Position numbers and translations under genes: made by a program
NCBI GenBank assembly: GCA_000438355.1
Contig: FR901446.1
Coordinates: 1 to 39,748 of the forward strand
Source of the DNA: Clostridium sp. CAG:273
Lineage (GTDB): Bacteria; Bacillota; Clostridia; TANB77; CAG-508
Length of the DNA stretch: 39,748 nucleotides
Direction of reading: 5' to 3'
In this document: positions 7,780-15,835 of the stretch, piece after piece
How positions within the stretch are numbered: the stretch's first letter is position 1
Layout of the letters: every line of letters begins with the position of its first letter
The notes under the pieces: generated by a model
Database searches by the model: none
What the model saw: the letters and a program-made list of their open reading frames with translations, nothing else
Told to the model about the DNA's origin: nothing

Positions 7780-7808
7780 ATAATACAAAAAAATGTTCGT
7801 GTTGTCAA
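7780..7808 (-). promoter_or_regulatory. Promoter of the YgjP-like gene
   Basis: On the minus strand, TTGACA (7808-7803), exactly 17 bases, then TATTAT (7785-7780), about 50 bases before the chosen start. Confidence 0.8.
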
Positions 7809-7991
7809 TAGATTTTTTACAAAAATTTTAAAAAAGTTATATATGCTTAGAAACTGTAAGAAAGAAATTGCTAAATATATAAAAATGTAAAATTTATTGC
7901 TAATTTTTAATAATTTAAACTTTAAATAAGTATTATAAATTAAATTGTATAAATGTATTAAAAACAGAAAAAATAATATAGGGTGAATAAA

Positions 7992-8996
7992 ATGTTTATA
8001 CCGAATTTAATTTATTATGAAAAAGATGCATTAAATTATTTGTTAGGAAAAGAATTATTTGATAAATACAATGAAAAGAAAATTAAATTTATAGAGATAG
8101 AAAATCATAATAATATTGAGGAATTACGAACAAAAGAAAATAAAGAATTTGCTAATTTAAAAAGAAATTTAATTATAGGAATAAGAAAAACACATAAATT
8201 TGTTCCTAATTATAAAGTGTCAAATTATTTAGTGCCATATACATCTTCTGGTTGCACAGCAATGTGCTTATATTGCTATTTAGTTTGTAACTATAATAAA
8301 TGTTCATATTTGAGATTATTTGTTAATAGAGAAGAAATGCTTGATAAAATAAAAAGGGTTGCAAATAAAGAAGAAAAAGATTTAGTTTTTGAAATAGGGA
8401 GTAATAGTGATTTAATTTTGGAAAATACAATTACAAATAATTTGGTATGGACGATAGAAGAGTTTAAAAATAATCCAAAAGGATTACTAACATTTCCAAC
8501 TAAATTTGATATGGTAGACCCAATTTTACCATTAAATCATAAAGGAAAAGTAATTGCTAGGATGAGTGTTAACCCGAAAGAAATAATAAGAACAATAGAA
8601 ATAGGAACTTCACCATTGGAAAAGAGAGTACAAGCAATAAATAAACTTGCCGAAGCAGGTTATAAAATAGGTATTTTAATTGCACCTGTAATATTAGTGA
8701 AAAATTGGAAAATACAATATGAAGAATTGTTAAAATTTTTAGAAAATAATTTAAGTGAAAAAGCAAAGAAAAAAATATTTTTTGAAATAATATTTATGAC
8801 ATATAGCTATGTACATCGAATGATAAATAGTGAAGCATTTCCAACACTTGTTAATTTATATAACCAAGATATAATGACAGGTAGAGGAAAAGGAAAGTAT
8901 TGCTACAGACCAGATGTTAGAAAAGAGGCAGAAAAGGATATACTAGAACTTATGCATAGATATTTTCCAAATAATGAGATAAAGTATGTATCATAA
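7992..8996 (+). CDS. splB: Spore photoproduct lyase-like radical SAM protein
   Basis: 334 residues, like SplB, which repairs the thymine dimer 'spore photoproduct' during germination. The cluster motif is Cys88-x3-Cys92-x2-Cys95 (CTAMCLYCYL). RKTHKF before it, TKFDMVDP (about 170-177) and AEAGYKIGILIAPV (about 217-230) fit the family. Divergent points: the cysteine that acts as hydrogen donor in Bacillus SplB (Cys141, AACTSD) is Ser137 here (IGSNSD), and the alternative clostridial cysteine before the cluster is also absent, while Cys99 and Cys104 are extra. ATG at 7992 is taken because GGGTGA (7981-7986) precedes it; the GTG at 7983 is inside that site. Function as a true lyase is uncertain. 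Confidence 0.8.
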   Translation: MFIPNLIYYEKDALNYLLGKELFDKYNEKKIKFIEIENHNNIEELRTKENKEFANLKRNLIIGIRKTHKFVPNYKVSNYLVPYTSSGCTAMCLYCYLVCNYNKCSYLRLFVNREEMLDKIKRVANKEEKDLVFEIGSNSDLILENTITNNLVWTIEEFKNNPKGLLTFPTKFDMVDPILPLNHKGKVIARMSVNPKEIIRTIEIGTSPLEKRVQAINKLAEAGYKIGILIAPVILVKNWKIQYEELLKFLENNLSEKAKKKIFFEIIFMTYSYVHRMINSEAFPTLVNLYNQDIMTGRGKGKYCYRPDVRKEAEKDILELMHRYFPNNEIKYVS

Positions 8997-9188
8997 GCAG
9001 AAAATTAGTTAATGAAAGGAAATAGTTTTAAAAGTATTGAAAAATAAAATTTAATATAGTAGAATAAATAATGTATATAGCAACACAAAACAAGCACAAA
9101 TAATGTTGAAAAAATGCGAAAAGAGTATTTCAAAATAAACAAAAAGAGGTACGCAAAAATGACAAAAGCTAAAACCGTTGAGACTGTA

Positions 9189-9208
9189 AGAGAGAGAGAG
9201 AGAGAGAG
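9189..9208 (+). repeat. (AG)10 simple sequence repeat
   Basis: Ten uninterrupted AG units in the leader, directly joined to the stem at 9207-9236. Such runs can change length by slippage and so alter expression. Variation cannot be seen in one sequence. Confidence 0.9.
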
Positions 9209-9312
9209 CTATACTTTACTAACATAGAGTATAGCTTAGTAAGATGTGGCAACAAAATTAATTTAATAAAAATCCAAGAAGGTAGAAATACCTTTATTGG
9301 TGTTATAAAAGA

Positions 9313-9340
9313 GACAGACTATAAATAAAAATAGCCTGTC
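9313..9340 (+). terminator. Terminator-like hairpin just before the GLUG gene
   Basis: GACAGACTAT (9313-9322) pairs with ATAGCCTGTC (9331-9340) at 9 of 10 positions, followed by ATTTTTG. It stands 34 bases before the start codon, so it would act as an attenuator unless it ends a transcript from upstream. Confidence 0.65.
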
Positions 9341-9374
9341 ATTTTTGCATTTAAAAGAAGGAGAGGAGAACAAT

Positions 9375-12221
9375 ATGGAAGATAAAAAAGGAGATTTACA
9401 AAGTAATGGTGTGCTAAAACAAAACTTATTATTACAAACAAGTAAAAAGATAAACAGAAATCTAAATAAAAAAATAACAAATCAAAGAGGCATTACATTA
9501 TTAGCATTAGTTGTAACAATAGTTATTTTATTAATATTATCAGGAATAACAATAAGCAGTGTATTTGGGGATAATGGAATTATAGAAAAAAGTAAAATTG
9601 CAAAAAACGAAGTAGAAGTAGGAACAGTAAAAGAAGCTCTAAAACTATACTATTTAAGTAATGATATAGGACAAAAGGAACAAGATCCGGTAAATGGATT
9701 AATGCCAAAAGAAGAGATAACAGATGAAACTCTATTAAATATAATAATGGAAAACCAGGCAGGAATAGGAAACATAAAGCAGATAGAATATAGTAGATTA
9801 TATAAACTTGATTTATCAGTATTAGGAATTCCAAATATAGAAGAAAACAAATACTTTATGGATATAGGAACAAAAATAGTCTATATAAATAATGGAATAA
9901 AATTAAGTAAAGGCATAACATATGTATTAGAAGAAAAAGAAATATGGCCAGTATACTTAAGAGCAGAAGAAATAGAAGAAGGATTTAAATTAATAGCAAA
10001 TGTAGAAGATAATACAAATGTTAGAAACTATAACTTTTATATAGGCGAAGAACTATACAAAATAGTTTCAGGAAATGGAACAGAAGCACAAATAAATGTA
10101 ACAGATAAAGATTTTGGAGAATATGAATGTTATGTAAAAGTTAATAGAATGGGAGGAACGAGTGACAGTTCACCAAGCATTGTAGCAGAAAATTATTGTA
10201 TAAAAAATGCAAATGATATGGAAGTATTTAAAAATATGGTAAAAGAGGGAAATACATTTGCGGGAAAAAGAGTAAAGGTAGTAGCAGACATAGACTTAGG
10301 CGGAAGTAAGCAAAATAGAAATTGGGAGCCAATAGGAATAGAAGGAACAAGTTTTTCAGGCACATTAGAAGGAAATAATCATAAAATAAGTAATATATAT
10401 AATAAAGAGGTAAGCGGAAATTATCAAGGACTATTTGGAGTAGCACAAAATGCCACAATACAAAATATAATAATAGAAGGAGGACAAGTTCAAGGAAGGG
10501 AGTTTGTAGGAGGAATAATAGGAAATGGCAAAGGAACAAATATAATAGATTGTGAAAACCATGCACAAATAATAGCCCAAAAAGGAAATGTTGGAGGAAT
10601 AGTAGGAAGAATAGAAGAAAGTGGAAAAGTAGAACAATGTACAAATTATGGAAGTGTTAGTAGTAGTGGATATATAAATGATGTATTAGATACATTTATA
10701 GGAGGAATTATTGGTTCTTCATATAATGACATAATAATAACTGGCTGTATAAATCAAGGAAATATAACAAGTGAATATTCCGCAACAGGGGGAATTATAG
10801 GTGCAGCATTTGGAGATGGCAATAATAGTGTAAATAATTGTGAAAATAAAGGAACAATTCAAGTTACAGGAAAAAACATTAATAATGATGCAACTCTTGG
10901 AGGAGTGTTAGGTTATATTATAAATGGACAAGTAGATAATTGTAAAAATCAAGGAGAAGTAATAGGAGAAGGAAATAAAATCGGAGGAGTAATGGGCATA
11001 GCTGATGGAATAAATTTTGTAAGTTATTGCACAAATATTAATACAGTTACACAAAATAATGGGTTTGAAATAGGCGGAATTATAGGATTAAATAGTTTAG
11101 AGTCAAAAGTTTTTTATTGCACAAATAGTGGACAAATTAATGCAAATAGCTTTGAAGAAGAAACAGGAAATACTATAGCAGGGGGAATTATAGGAAATTC
11201 ACAAGGAACTATTAATGAATGCATAAATAATGGAAATGTGATAGCAAATGGAGCATATGTAGGTGGCATTGCAGGAAACACAATAAGCAGCATTACAAAT
11301 TGTCATAATGAAGGAATTATAACAGTTAAACAAAAGAATTCTGCTAAAAGAGTTTGTGTAGGGGGAATTTCAGGGCAGTTAGATACAGAAATTCTAAAAG
11401 AAGATGCAAAAATAGAAAACTGTTATAATATGGGGAATGTCTATGGAATAGGAATTGATGTAGCAGGAATTACAGCAATAAATATAGGAGGAACAATTAA
11501 AAATTGCTATAATACAGGAAGTGTTACTACCGAAACAGGAGTTGCAGGAGGAATTGTATCAGAATCTTTTAAAACTTCAGATGAAAGACTTCCAGTTATA
11601 GAAAACTGCTATAATACAGGAGCAGTAGAAGCAAAAGGAATAGTTGAGATGGAAGGATATATTGACTCTATTGCAGGAGGAATTGTAGCGGGAAACCATG
11701 GAATTACTAGAAAATGTTGGAACGAAGGTAAAGTTTATGGAATATCGGTAGTAGGAGGAATTGTAGGGACAAGTCTTAAAACAGTAACAGAGTGCTATAA
11801 TTTAGGAACTATAGAATCAAAAGGAAAAAATACCAATGGAGACTCTGTAGTAGGAGGAATTATAGGGAATTTAAACCAAAATGCAGATTTAAGTTATTGT
11901 TATAATAAAGGTATAGTGAGTGCAGACTATAATATGGTAGGAGGAATTGTAGGTTTTCAAGAAGCAAATTCAACAGTAAGTAATTCCTATAATACATTTC
12001 AAGTAGAGCAAAAACAAGAAAGTTCAATGCTAGTAGGAAGAACAGAAGGAACAGCTACTCTGAATAATTGTTATTATTTAGGAACAACTACATCAAATGA
12101 ATCCAGGACAGAAGCAGATATGAAAACACAAGCATTTGTTGATTTACTAGGTGGAAGTACCTATTGGAAATTAGATAGACAAAATCAAAATAATGGATTT
12201 ATTATTTTAAATTGGCAATAA
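9375..12221 (+). CDS. Pilin-like N-terminus fused to GLUG-repeat surface protein
   Basis: A 948-residue protein. After about 38 charged residues comes NQRG followed by the hydrophobic run ITLLALVVTIVILLIL, a class-III (prepilin-type) signal. Cleavage would follow the Gly; the Glu usual at mature position 5 is absent. Residues about 60-290 form a head with an Ig-like segment. From about residue 365 there are 16-17 GLUG-type repeats, each 'VGGIIG ... C-x-N-x-G', predicting a long beta-helix with a nearly unbroken column of cysteines. It ends with a short cap (FIILNWQ). ATG at 9375 follows GGAGAGGAG; the earlier TTG (9345) lies in the terminator tail. Probably an exported surface adhesin or pilus-like subunit. 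No pilus assembly genes are nearby. Confidence 0.8.
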   Translation: MEDKKGDLQSNGVLKQNLLLQTSKKINRNLNKKITNQRGITLLALVVTIVILLILSGITISSVFGDNGIIEKSKIAKNEVEVGTVKEALKLYYLSNDIGQKEQDPVNGLMPKEEITDETLLNIIMENQAGIGNIKQIEYSRLYKLDLSVLGIPNIEENKYFMDIGTKIVYINNGIKLSKGITYVLEEKEIWPVYLRAEEIEEGFKLIANVEDNTNVRNYNFYIGEELYKIVSGNGTEAQINVTDKDFGEYECYVKVNRMGGTSDSSPSIVAENYCIKNANDMEVFKNMVKEGNTFAGKRVKVVADIDLGGSKQNRNWEPIGIEGTSFSGTLEGNNHKISNIYNKEVSGNYQGLFGVAQNATIQNIIIEGGQVQGREFVGGIIGNGKGTNIIDCENHAQIIAQKGNVGGIVGRIEESGKVEQCTNYGSVSSSGYINDVLDTFIGGIIGSSYNDIIITGCINQGNITSEYSATGGIIGAAFGDGNNSVNNCENKGTIQVTGKNINNDATLGGVLGYIINGQVDNCKNQGEVIGEGNKIGGVMGIADGINFVSYCTNINTVTQNNGFEIGGIIGLNSLESKVFYCTNSGQINANSFEEETGNTIAGGIIGNSQGTINECINNGNVIANGAYVGGIAGNTISSITNCHNEGIITVKQKNSAKRVCVGGISGQLDTEILKEDAKIENCYNMGNVYGIGIDVAGITAINIGGTIKNCYNTGSVTTETGVAGGIVSESFKTSDERLPVIENCYNTGAVEAKGIVEMEGYIDSIAGGIVAGNHGITRKCWNEGKVYGISVVGGIVGTSLKTVTECYNLGTIESKGKNTNGDSVVGGIIGNLNQNADLSYCYNKGIVSADYNMVGGIVGFQEANSTVSNSYNTFQVEQKQESSMLVGRTEGTATLNNCYYLGTTTSNESRTEADMKTQAFVDLLGGSTYWKLDRQNQNNGFIILNWQ

Positions 12222-12273
12222 AATTTTACAATAAATATTAAGAAAGAAATACTAACAATTTCTACACAAACAC

Positions 12274-12302
12274 TTGACAAATGAGTGAAAATGTTGTAAA
12301 GT
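12274..12302 (+). promoter_or_regulatory. Promoter of the ylxM-ffh operon
   Basis: TTGACA (12274-12279), 17 bases, TAAAGT (12297-12302). The expected transcription start, near 12309, falls inside the following hairpin. Confidence 0.65.
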
Positions 12303-12303
12303 A

Positions 12304-12337
12304 TATTAGCATTACAAAAGTAGTGCTAATATTTTTT
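12304..12337 (+). terminator. Terminator/attenuator hairpin before ylxM
   Basis: TATTAGCATTAC (12304-12315) and GTAGTGCTAATA (12320-12331) pair at 11 of 12 around an AAAA loop, followed by six T. It may end the GLUG transcript (stop at 12221) or attenuate read-through into the operon. A transcript from the promoter above would lack the outer bases of the left arm. Confidence 0.8.
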
Positions 12338-12356
12338 GTACTTAGGAAGTGATAAT

Positions 12357-12704
12357 GTGGAAGAAAAAGTTAAACTAAGTATGTTATGCCAAATATATGG
12401 CAAAATGCTAACTAAAAAGCAATATGAAATAATAAATGACTATTGCAATAACGATTTATCACTATCTGAAATAGCAGAAAATAATAGTATTACTAGGCAA
12501 GCAGTAAGAGATATAATTATGAAAGGGGAAAAGAAACTTTTCGAATTAGAAGAAAAGCTGGCATTTATGGAAAAGACAATGATACAGGAAAAACAGATTC
12601 AAGAAATATTAACAGAACTAAGCAAAATAGAAAATACATCATCAGACAAAAAAATAGCAAAAATTTTAAACCATATTAGCAAAGAATTAAGTTGTTTAGT
12701 TTAA
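12357..12704 (+). CDS. ylxM: YlxM family HTH protein, SRP-associated
   Basis: A 115-residue predicted helix-turn-helix protein of the YlxM/p13 family, paired with ffh in most Firmicutes. The sigma-region-4-like HTH is seen in LTKKQYEIINDYCNNDLSLSEIAENNSITRQAVRDII split over about residues 18-55, followed by a helical Glu/Lys-rich tail. GTG at 12357 is chosen because AGGAAGTGAT precedes it; the TTG at 12336 falls in the terminator T-run. It lies 24 bases before ffh. In related bacteria YlxM modulates signal recognition particle activity. Confidence 0.9.
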   Translation: MEEKVKLSMLCQIYGKMLTKKQYEIINDYCNNDLSLSEIAENNSITRQAVRDIIMKGEKKLFELEEKLAFMEKTMIQEKQIQEILTELSKIENTSSDKKIAKILNHISKELSCLV

Positions 12705-12728
12705 AAAACATATTAGGAGGAAAAAGTT

Positions 12729-14081
12729 ATGGCTTTTGAAGGATTATCTGCTAAGCTTCAAGAAGTTACAAGAAAATTAAGAGGCAAGGCAAGAATTACA
12801 GAATCAGATTTAAAAGAAATTTTAAGAGAAGTAAAACTTGCATTATTAGAGGCAGACGTAAACTATAAAATAGTAAAAGACTTTATAGCTACAATTCAAG
12901 AAAAAGCTTTAGGACAGGATGTGTTAAAATCTTTAACTCCAGGCCAACAAGTTGTTAAAATAGTAAAAGACGAGTTGGTAAATTTATTAGGTGGAGTTGA
13001 AAGCAAGGTAAACTTTACACCAAATCCTCCAACAATAATTATGTTAGTAGGTCTTCAAGGGTCTGGTAAAACAACGACAGCAGGAAAACTTGCTAATTTA
13101 TTTAGAAAAGAGGGTAAAAAACCATTACTTGTTGCGTGCGATGTTTATAGACCAGCAGCTATTAAGCAATTACAAGTAGTAGGAAGTCAACTAAACATAC
13201 CAGTATTTGCAAATGAAAACTCAAAAGATGTTGTGCATATTGCAAAACAAGCAATAAATACAGCTATAAGCAAATTAAATGACGTAGTAATACTAGATAC
13301 AGCAGGTAGACTTCATATAGATGAAGAACTTATGGATGAACTTAAAAATGTAAAAATTTCTGTGAAACCACACGAAATTTTGTTAGTTGTAGATAGTATG
13401 ACAGGTCAAGATGCTGTAAATGTAGCAACAGCATTTAACGAAAATTTGGGGATAGATGGAGTTGTACTTACAAAATTAGATGGTGACACTCGTGGTGGTG
13501 CAGCGCTTTCTGTCAAAAAGGTTACAGGAAAACCAATAAAATTTGCAGCAACTGGTGAAAAATTAAGTGATATAGAAGTATTCCATCCAGAAAGAATGGC
13601 AAGTAGAATTCTTGGAATGGGTGATGTACTTTCAATAATAGAAAAAGCAGAAGAAGCATTTGACTTGGAAGAAGCTGAAAAAATAGAAAAGCAGCTTAAG
13701 AAAAGAGAGTTTGACTTAGATGACTATTTAGTACAATTAAGGCAAGTAAAGAAAATGGGGTCTTTCTCATCTATTTTAAAGATGATACCAGGAATGGGTC
13801 AAATTAAGAACTTAAAAGTAGATGACAATGAGTTTAATAGAATAGAAGCAATTATATGTTCTATGACTGCAAAAGAAAGAAGAAACCCAAAACTTTTAAA
13901 TGGTAGCAGAAGGTTAAGAATTGCAAAAGGTAGTGGAACAACAGTACAAGAAATAAATAAATTCATGCAAACCTTTGAAACAACGCAAAAAATGATGAAG
14001 AAGTTACAAACAGATAAAGGCAGTATGAAAAAGTTAATGAAGGGTATTAACCCAGAAGATTTAAAAAACTTAAAATTTTAG
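12729..14081 (+). CDS. ffh: Signal recognition particle GTPase Ffh
   Basis: The protein part of the signal recognition particle, which binds signal peptides of membrane proteins and delivers ribosomes to FtsY. 450 residues with N, G and M domains in order. The P-loop is GLQGSGKTTTAGK (108-120), followed by DTAGRLH (about 190-196) and TKLDGDTRGGAAL (about 241-253). The methionine-rich M domain, with GMGQIKNLK and KRRNPKLLNGSRRLRIAKGSG split around residue 385, binds SRP RNA. The C-terminus is short, without the extra Gly-Met tail. It is the second gene of the operon, with ribosome site TAGGAGG. Confidence 0.98.
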   Translation: MAFEGLSAKLQEVTRKLRGKARITESDLKEILREVKLALLEADVNYKIVKDFIATIQEKALGQDVLKSLTPGQQVVKIVKDELVNLLGGVESKVNFTPNPPTIIMLVGLQGSGKTTTAGKLANLFRKEGKKPLLVACDVYRPAAIKQLQVVGSQLNIPVFANENSKDVVHIAKQAINTAISKLNDVVILDTAGRLHIDEELMDELKNVKISVKPHEILLVVDSMTGQDAVNVATAFNENLGIDGVVLTKLDGDTRGGAALSVKKVTGKPIKFAATGEKLSDIEVFHPERMASRILGMGDVLSIIEKAEEAFDLEEAEKIEKQLKKREFDLDDYLVQLRQVKKMGSFSSILKMIPGMGQIKNLKVDDNEFNRIEAIICSMTAKERRNPKLLNGSRRLRIAKGSGTTVQEINKFMQTFETTQKMMKKLQTDKGSMKKLMKGINPEDLKNLKF

Positions 14082-14133
14082 ATTTTAATTTTTTATTTTT
14101 ATATAGATAGTATTTTTAGGGAGGTGAACTTAA

Positions 14134-14367
14134 ATGGTAAAAATAAGATTACAAAGACAAGGTGCAAAAAAAGCTCCATTTTATCATATAGTTGTTGCAG
14201 ATTCTAGAACATCAAGAGATGGAAAGATTATTGAAAAAATAGGAACATATGACCCAATGACAGATCCTTCTACAATAGTTCTTGACAAAGAAAAAGTAGA
14301 AAAATGGATTAAAAATGGTGCAAAACCAACAGACTCAGTAAAATCTTTAATAGAAAGAGCAAAATAA
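14134..14367 (+). CDS. rpsP: 30S ribosomal protein S16
   Basis: A 77-residue small-subunit assembly protein. The family signature is at the N-terminus (MVKIRLQRQGAKKAPFYHIV), then DSRTSRDGKIIEKIGTYDP. The C-terminus ends at the core without extension. Ribosome site AGGGAGGTGA; 52 bases after ffh in the same operon, the common Firmicutes order. Confidence 0.98.
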   Translation: MVKIRLQRQGAKKAPFYHIVVADSRTSRDGKIIEKIGTYDPMTDPSTIVLDKEKVEKWIKNGAKPTDSVKSLIERAK

Positions 14368-14392
14368 TAGTGTTTGAAAGAAAGGCAAAAAA

Positions 14393-14626
14393 ATGAAAGA
14401 AATATTAAATGTTATTTTAAATAACCTTGTAGACAATAAAGAAGATATAGAAATAGTAGTAACAGAAAAAGAAAATCATATAAATTTTAGTGTAAAAGTT
14501 GCTTCTACAGATATGGGAAAAATTATTGGAAGACAAGGAAAAACAGCAAAATCAATTAGAACACTTATGAAATCGCTAGCATCAAAGGAAAAGAAAACTG
14601 TAAGTATAGAATTTTCTGAAAAATAA
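14393..14626 (+). CDS. khpA: KH-domain RNA-binding protein KhpA
   Basis: A 77-residue single KH domain (YlqC/KhpA). The GxxG loop is in IGRQGKTAKSIRTLM (about 48-62). With KhpB this protein binds many RNAs and influences cell elongation in related Gram-positives. It always sits between rpsP and rimM, as here, with only 9 bases to rimM. The ribosome site is weak (GAAAGGC). Confidence 0.95.
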   Translation: MKEILNVILNNLVDNKEDIEIVVTEKENHINFSVKVASTDMGKIIGRQGKTAKSIRTLMKSLASKEKKTVSIEFSEK

Positions 14627-14635
14627 AGGAGTATT

Positions 14636-15145
14636 ATGAAGCAAGAGTATTTTGAAATTGGACAAATTGTAAATACCTTTGGAATTAAAGGAATAGTTAA
14701 AGTAAATGCTTATACAGATGATCCTTTAGAATTTGCGAACCTAAAAACAATTTTAATAGAGAAAAATAAGAAACTATTAGAATTTGAAATAGAAGAAGCA
14801 AAGCTTCATAAAAATCAAGTATTGCTTAAAATAAAAGGAATAGATGATATAAATGAAGCAGAAAAGTACAGAGGGTGTTTTATAAAAATTCCAAGAGAGA
14901 AAGCAAAAAAGCTTCCAAAAGATACTTATTTTATAGCAGATTTAATAGGATTACAAGTTTATACTGACAGTGGAGAATTACTTGGAAAAGTAGATGATAT
15001 TTATAATTCTGGTTCAGCAGATATTTATGTTGTAAAAGACGAACTAGGAAAACAAATACTTTTACCAGGAATTAAAGACGTTATAAAACAAATTGATGTA
15101 GATAATGAAAAAATAATAGTTCACTTAATAGATGGTTTAATATAG
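14636..15145 (+). CDS. rimM: Ribosome maturation factor RimM
   Basis: A 16S processing factor that binds S19 and helps mature the 30S head; 169 residues. The N-terminal RimM barrel begins FEIGQIVNTFGIKGIVKV. The C-terminal PRC-like barrel carries LIGLQVYTDSGELLGKV and the conserved LLPGIKDVIKQID region near residues 142-155. Length is normal. The ribosome site AAAGGAG directly precedes the ATG, and trmD follows after 9 bases. Confidence 0.96.
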   Translation: MKQEYFEIGQIVNTFGIKGIVKVNAYTDDPLEFANLKTILIEKNKKLLEFEIEEAKLHKNQVLLKIKGIDDINEAEKYRGCFIKIPREKAKKLPKDTYFIADLIGLQVYTDSGELLGKVDDIYNSGSADIYVVKDELGKQILLPGIKDVIKQIDVDNEKIIVHLIDGLI

Positions 15146-15154
15146 GGAGGCAAG

Positions 15155-15835
15155 ATGAAGTTTAGTGTTCTTACTCTTTTCCCAGATATGTTTTCACCTT
15201 TAAAACAAAGCATTATAGGAAAAGCAATAGAAGATAAAAAAATAGAACTGAACTTAATAAATATAAGAGACTTTTCAAAAGATAAGCACAAGAAGGTAGA
15301 TGATACACCATATGGTGGAGGAGCTGGAATGGTAATGAAAGCAGATGTTGTCTATGATGCTTATGAACATATAAAAGATGAAAAGGCTAAAGTTATATTT
15401 TTATCTCCTCAAGGAAAAACATTAAACCAAAATAAAGTAAAAGAACTAGCAACAGAAGAACATATTATACTATTATGTGGACATTATGAGGGAATTGACC
15501 AAAGAGTTATTGATGAAATAGTTGATGAAGAAATATCAATTGGAGATTATGTTCTAACAGGTGGAGAGTTACCTGCAATGGTATTAATAGATAGTGTAAG
15601 CAGATATGTAGAAGGAGTATTAAGTAAAGATTCCATAAAAGAAGAGTCATTTACTAATAACTTATTAGAATATCCACAATACACTAGACCAGAAATATTT
15701 CACGGAATTAAAGTGCCAGAAGTCTTACTATCGGGGCACCATGAGAACATAAAAAAGTGGAGAGAAGAGCAATCACTTAAAAATACTCTTCAAAAAAGAC
15801 CAAATTTATTAAAAAGAAAGGAGGATATTCAATAA
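15155..15835 (+). CDS. trmD: tRNA (guanine37-N1)-methyltransferase
   Basis: Methylates G37 of tRNAs reading CNN codons, preventing +1 frameshifts; SPOUT knot fold, 226 residues. The start is KFSVLTLFPDMF. The family PYGGGPGMVM appears as PYGGGAGMVM (about 50-59). The SAM knot has LCGHYEGIDQRV (about 108-119) and SIGDYVLTGGELP (about 129-141). TRPEIFHG is near residue 177. Its stop codon overlaps the rplS start by one base (TAATG), giving translational coupling. Confidence 0.98.
   Translation: MKFSVLTLFPDMFSPLKQSIIGKAIEDKKIELNLINIRDFSKDKHKKVDDTPYGGGAGMVMKADVVYDAYEHIKDEKAKVIFLSPQGKTLNQNKVKELATEEHIILLCGHYEGIDQRVIDEIVDEEISIGDYVLTGGELPAMVLIDSVSRYVEGVLSKDSIKEESFTNNLLEYPQYTRPEIFHGIKVPEVLLSGHHENIKKWREEQSLKNTLQKRPNLLKRKEDIQ

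Larger units (their letters stand above)
8997..9374 (+). other. Structured leader region of the GLUG protein gene
   Basis: There is no gene here. It holds a dinucleotide run (9189-9208) and three hairpins: AGCTATACT/AGTATAGCT (9207-9236); CCAA..AAGGTA-GAAA-TACCTT..TTGG (9274-9300) with a GAAA tetraloop; and the terminator-like 9313-9340. The order 'structure, terminator-like hairpin, ribosome site' resembles a cis-acting RNA switch, but it matches no class I can name. Confidence 0.5.

Noticed and set aside
9140..9210. Possible class I c-di-GMP riboswitch (GTACGCAAAAATG..GCTAAAACC)
   Set aside because: Only the ACGCAAA-like and CTAAA-like words are present. The first GAAA-capped stem directly before ACGCAAA and the AGCCGGGTTGCC-type 3' part are missing.
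12307..12330. CIRCE-like palindrome TTAGCA..TGCTAA before ylxM
   Set aside because: Total length is 24, not 27, bases, so the HrcA half-sites would be out of register; followed by six T, it reads better as a terminator.
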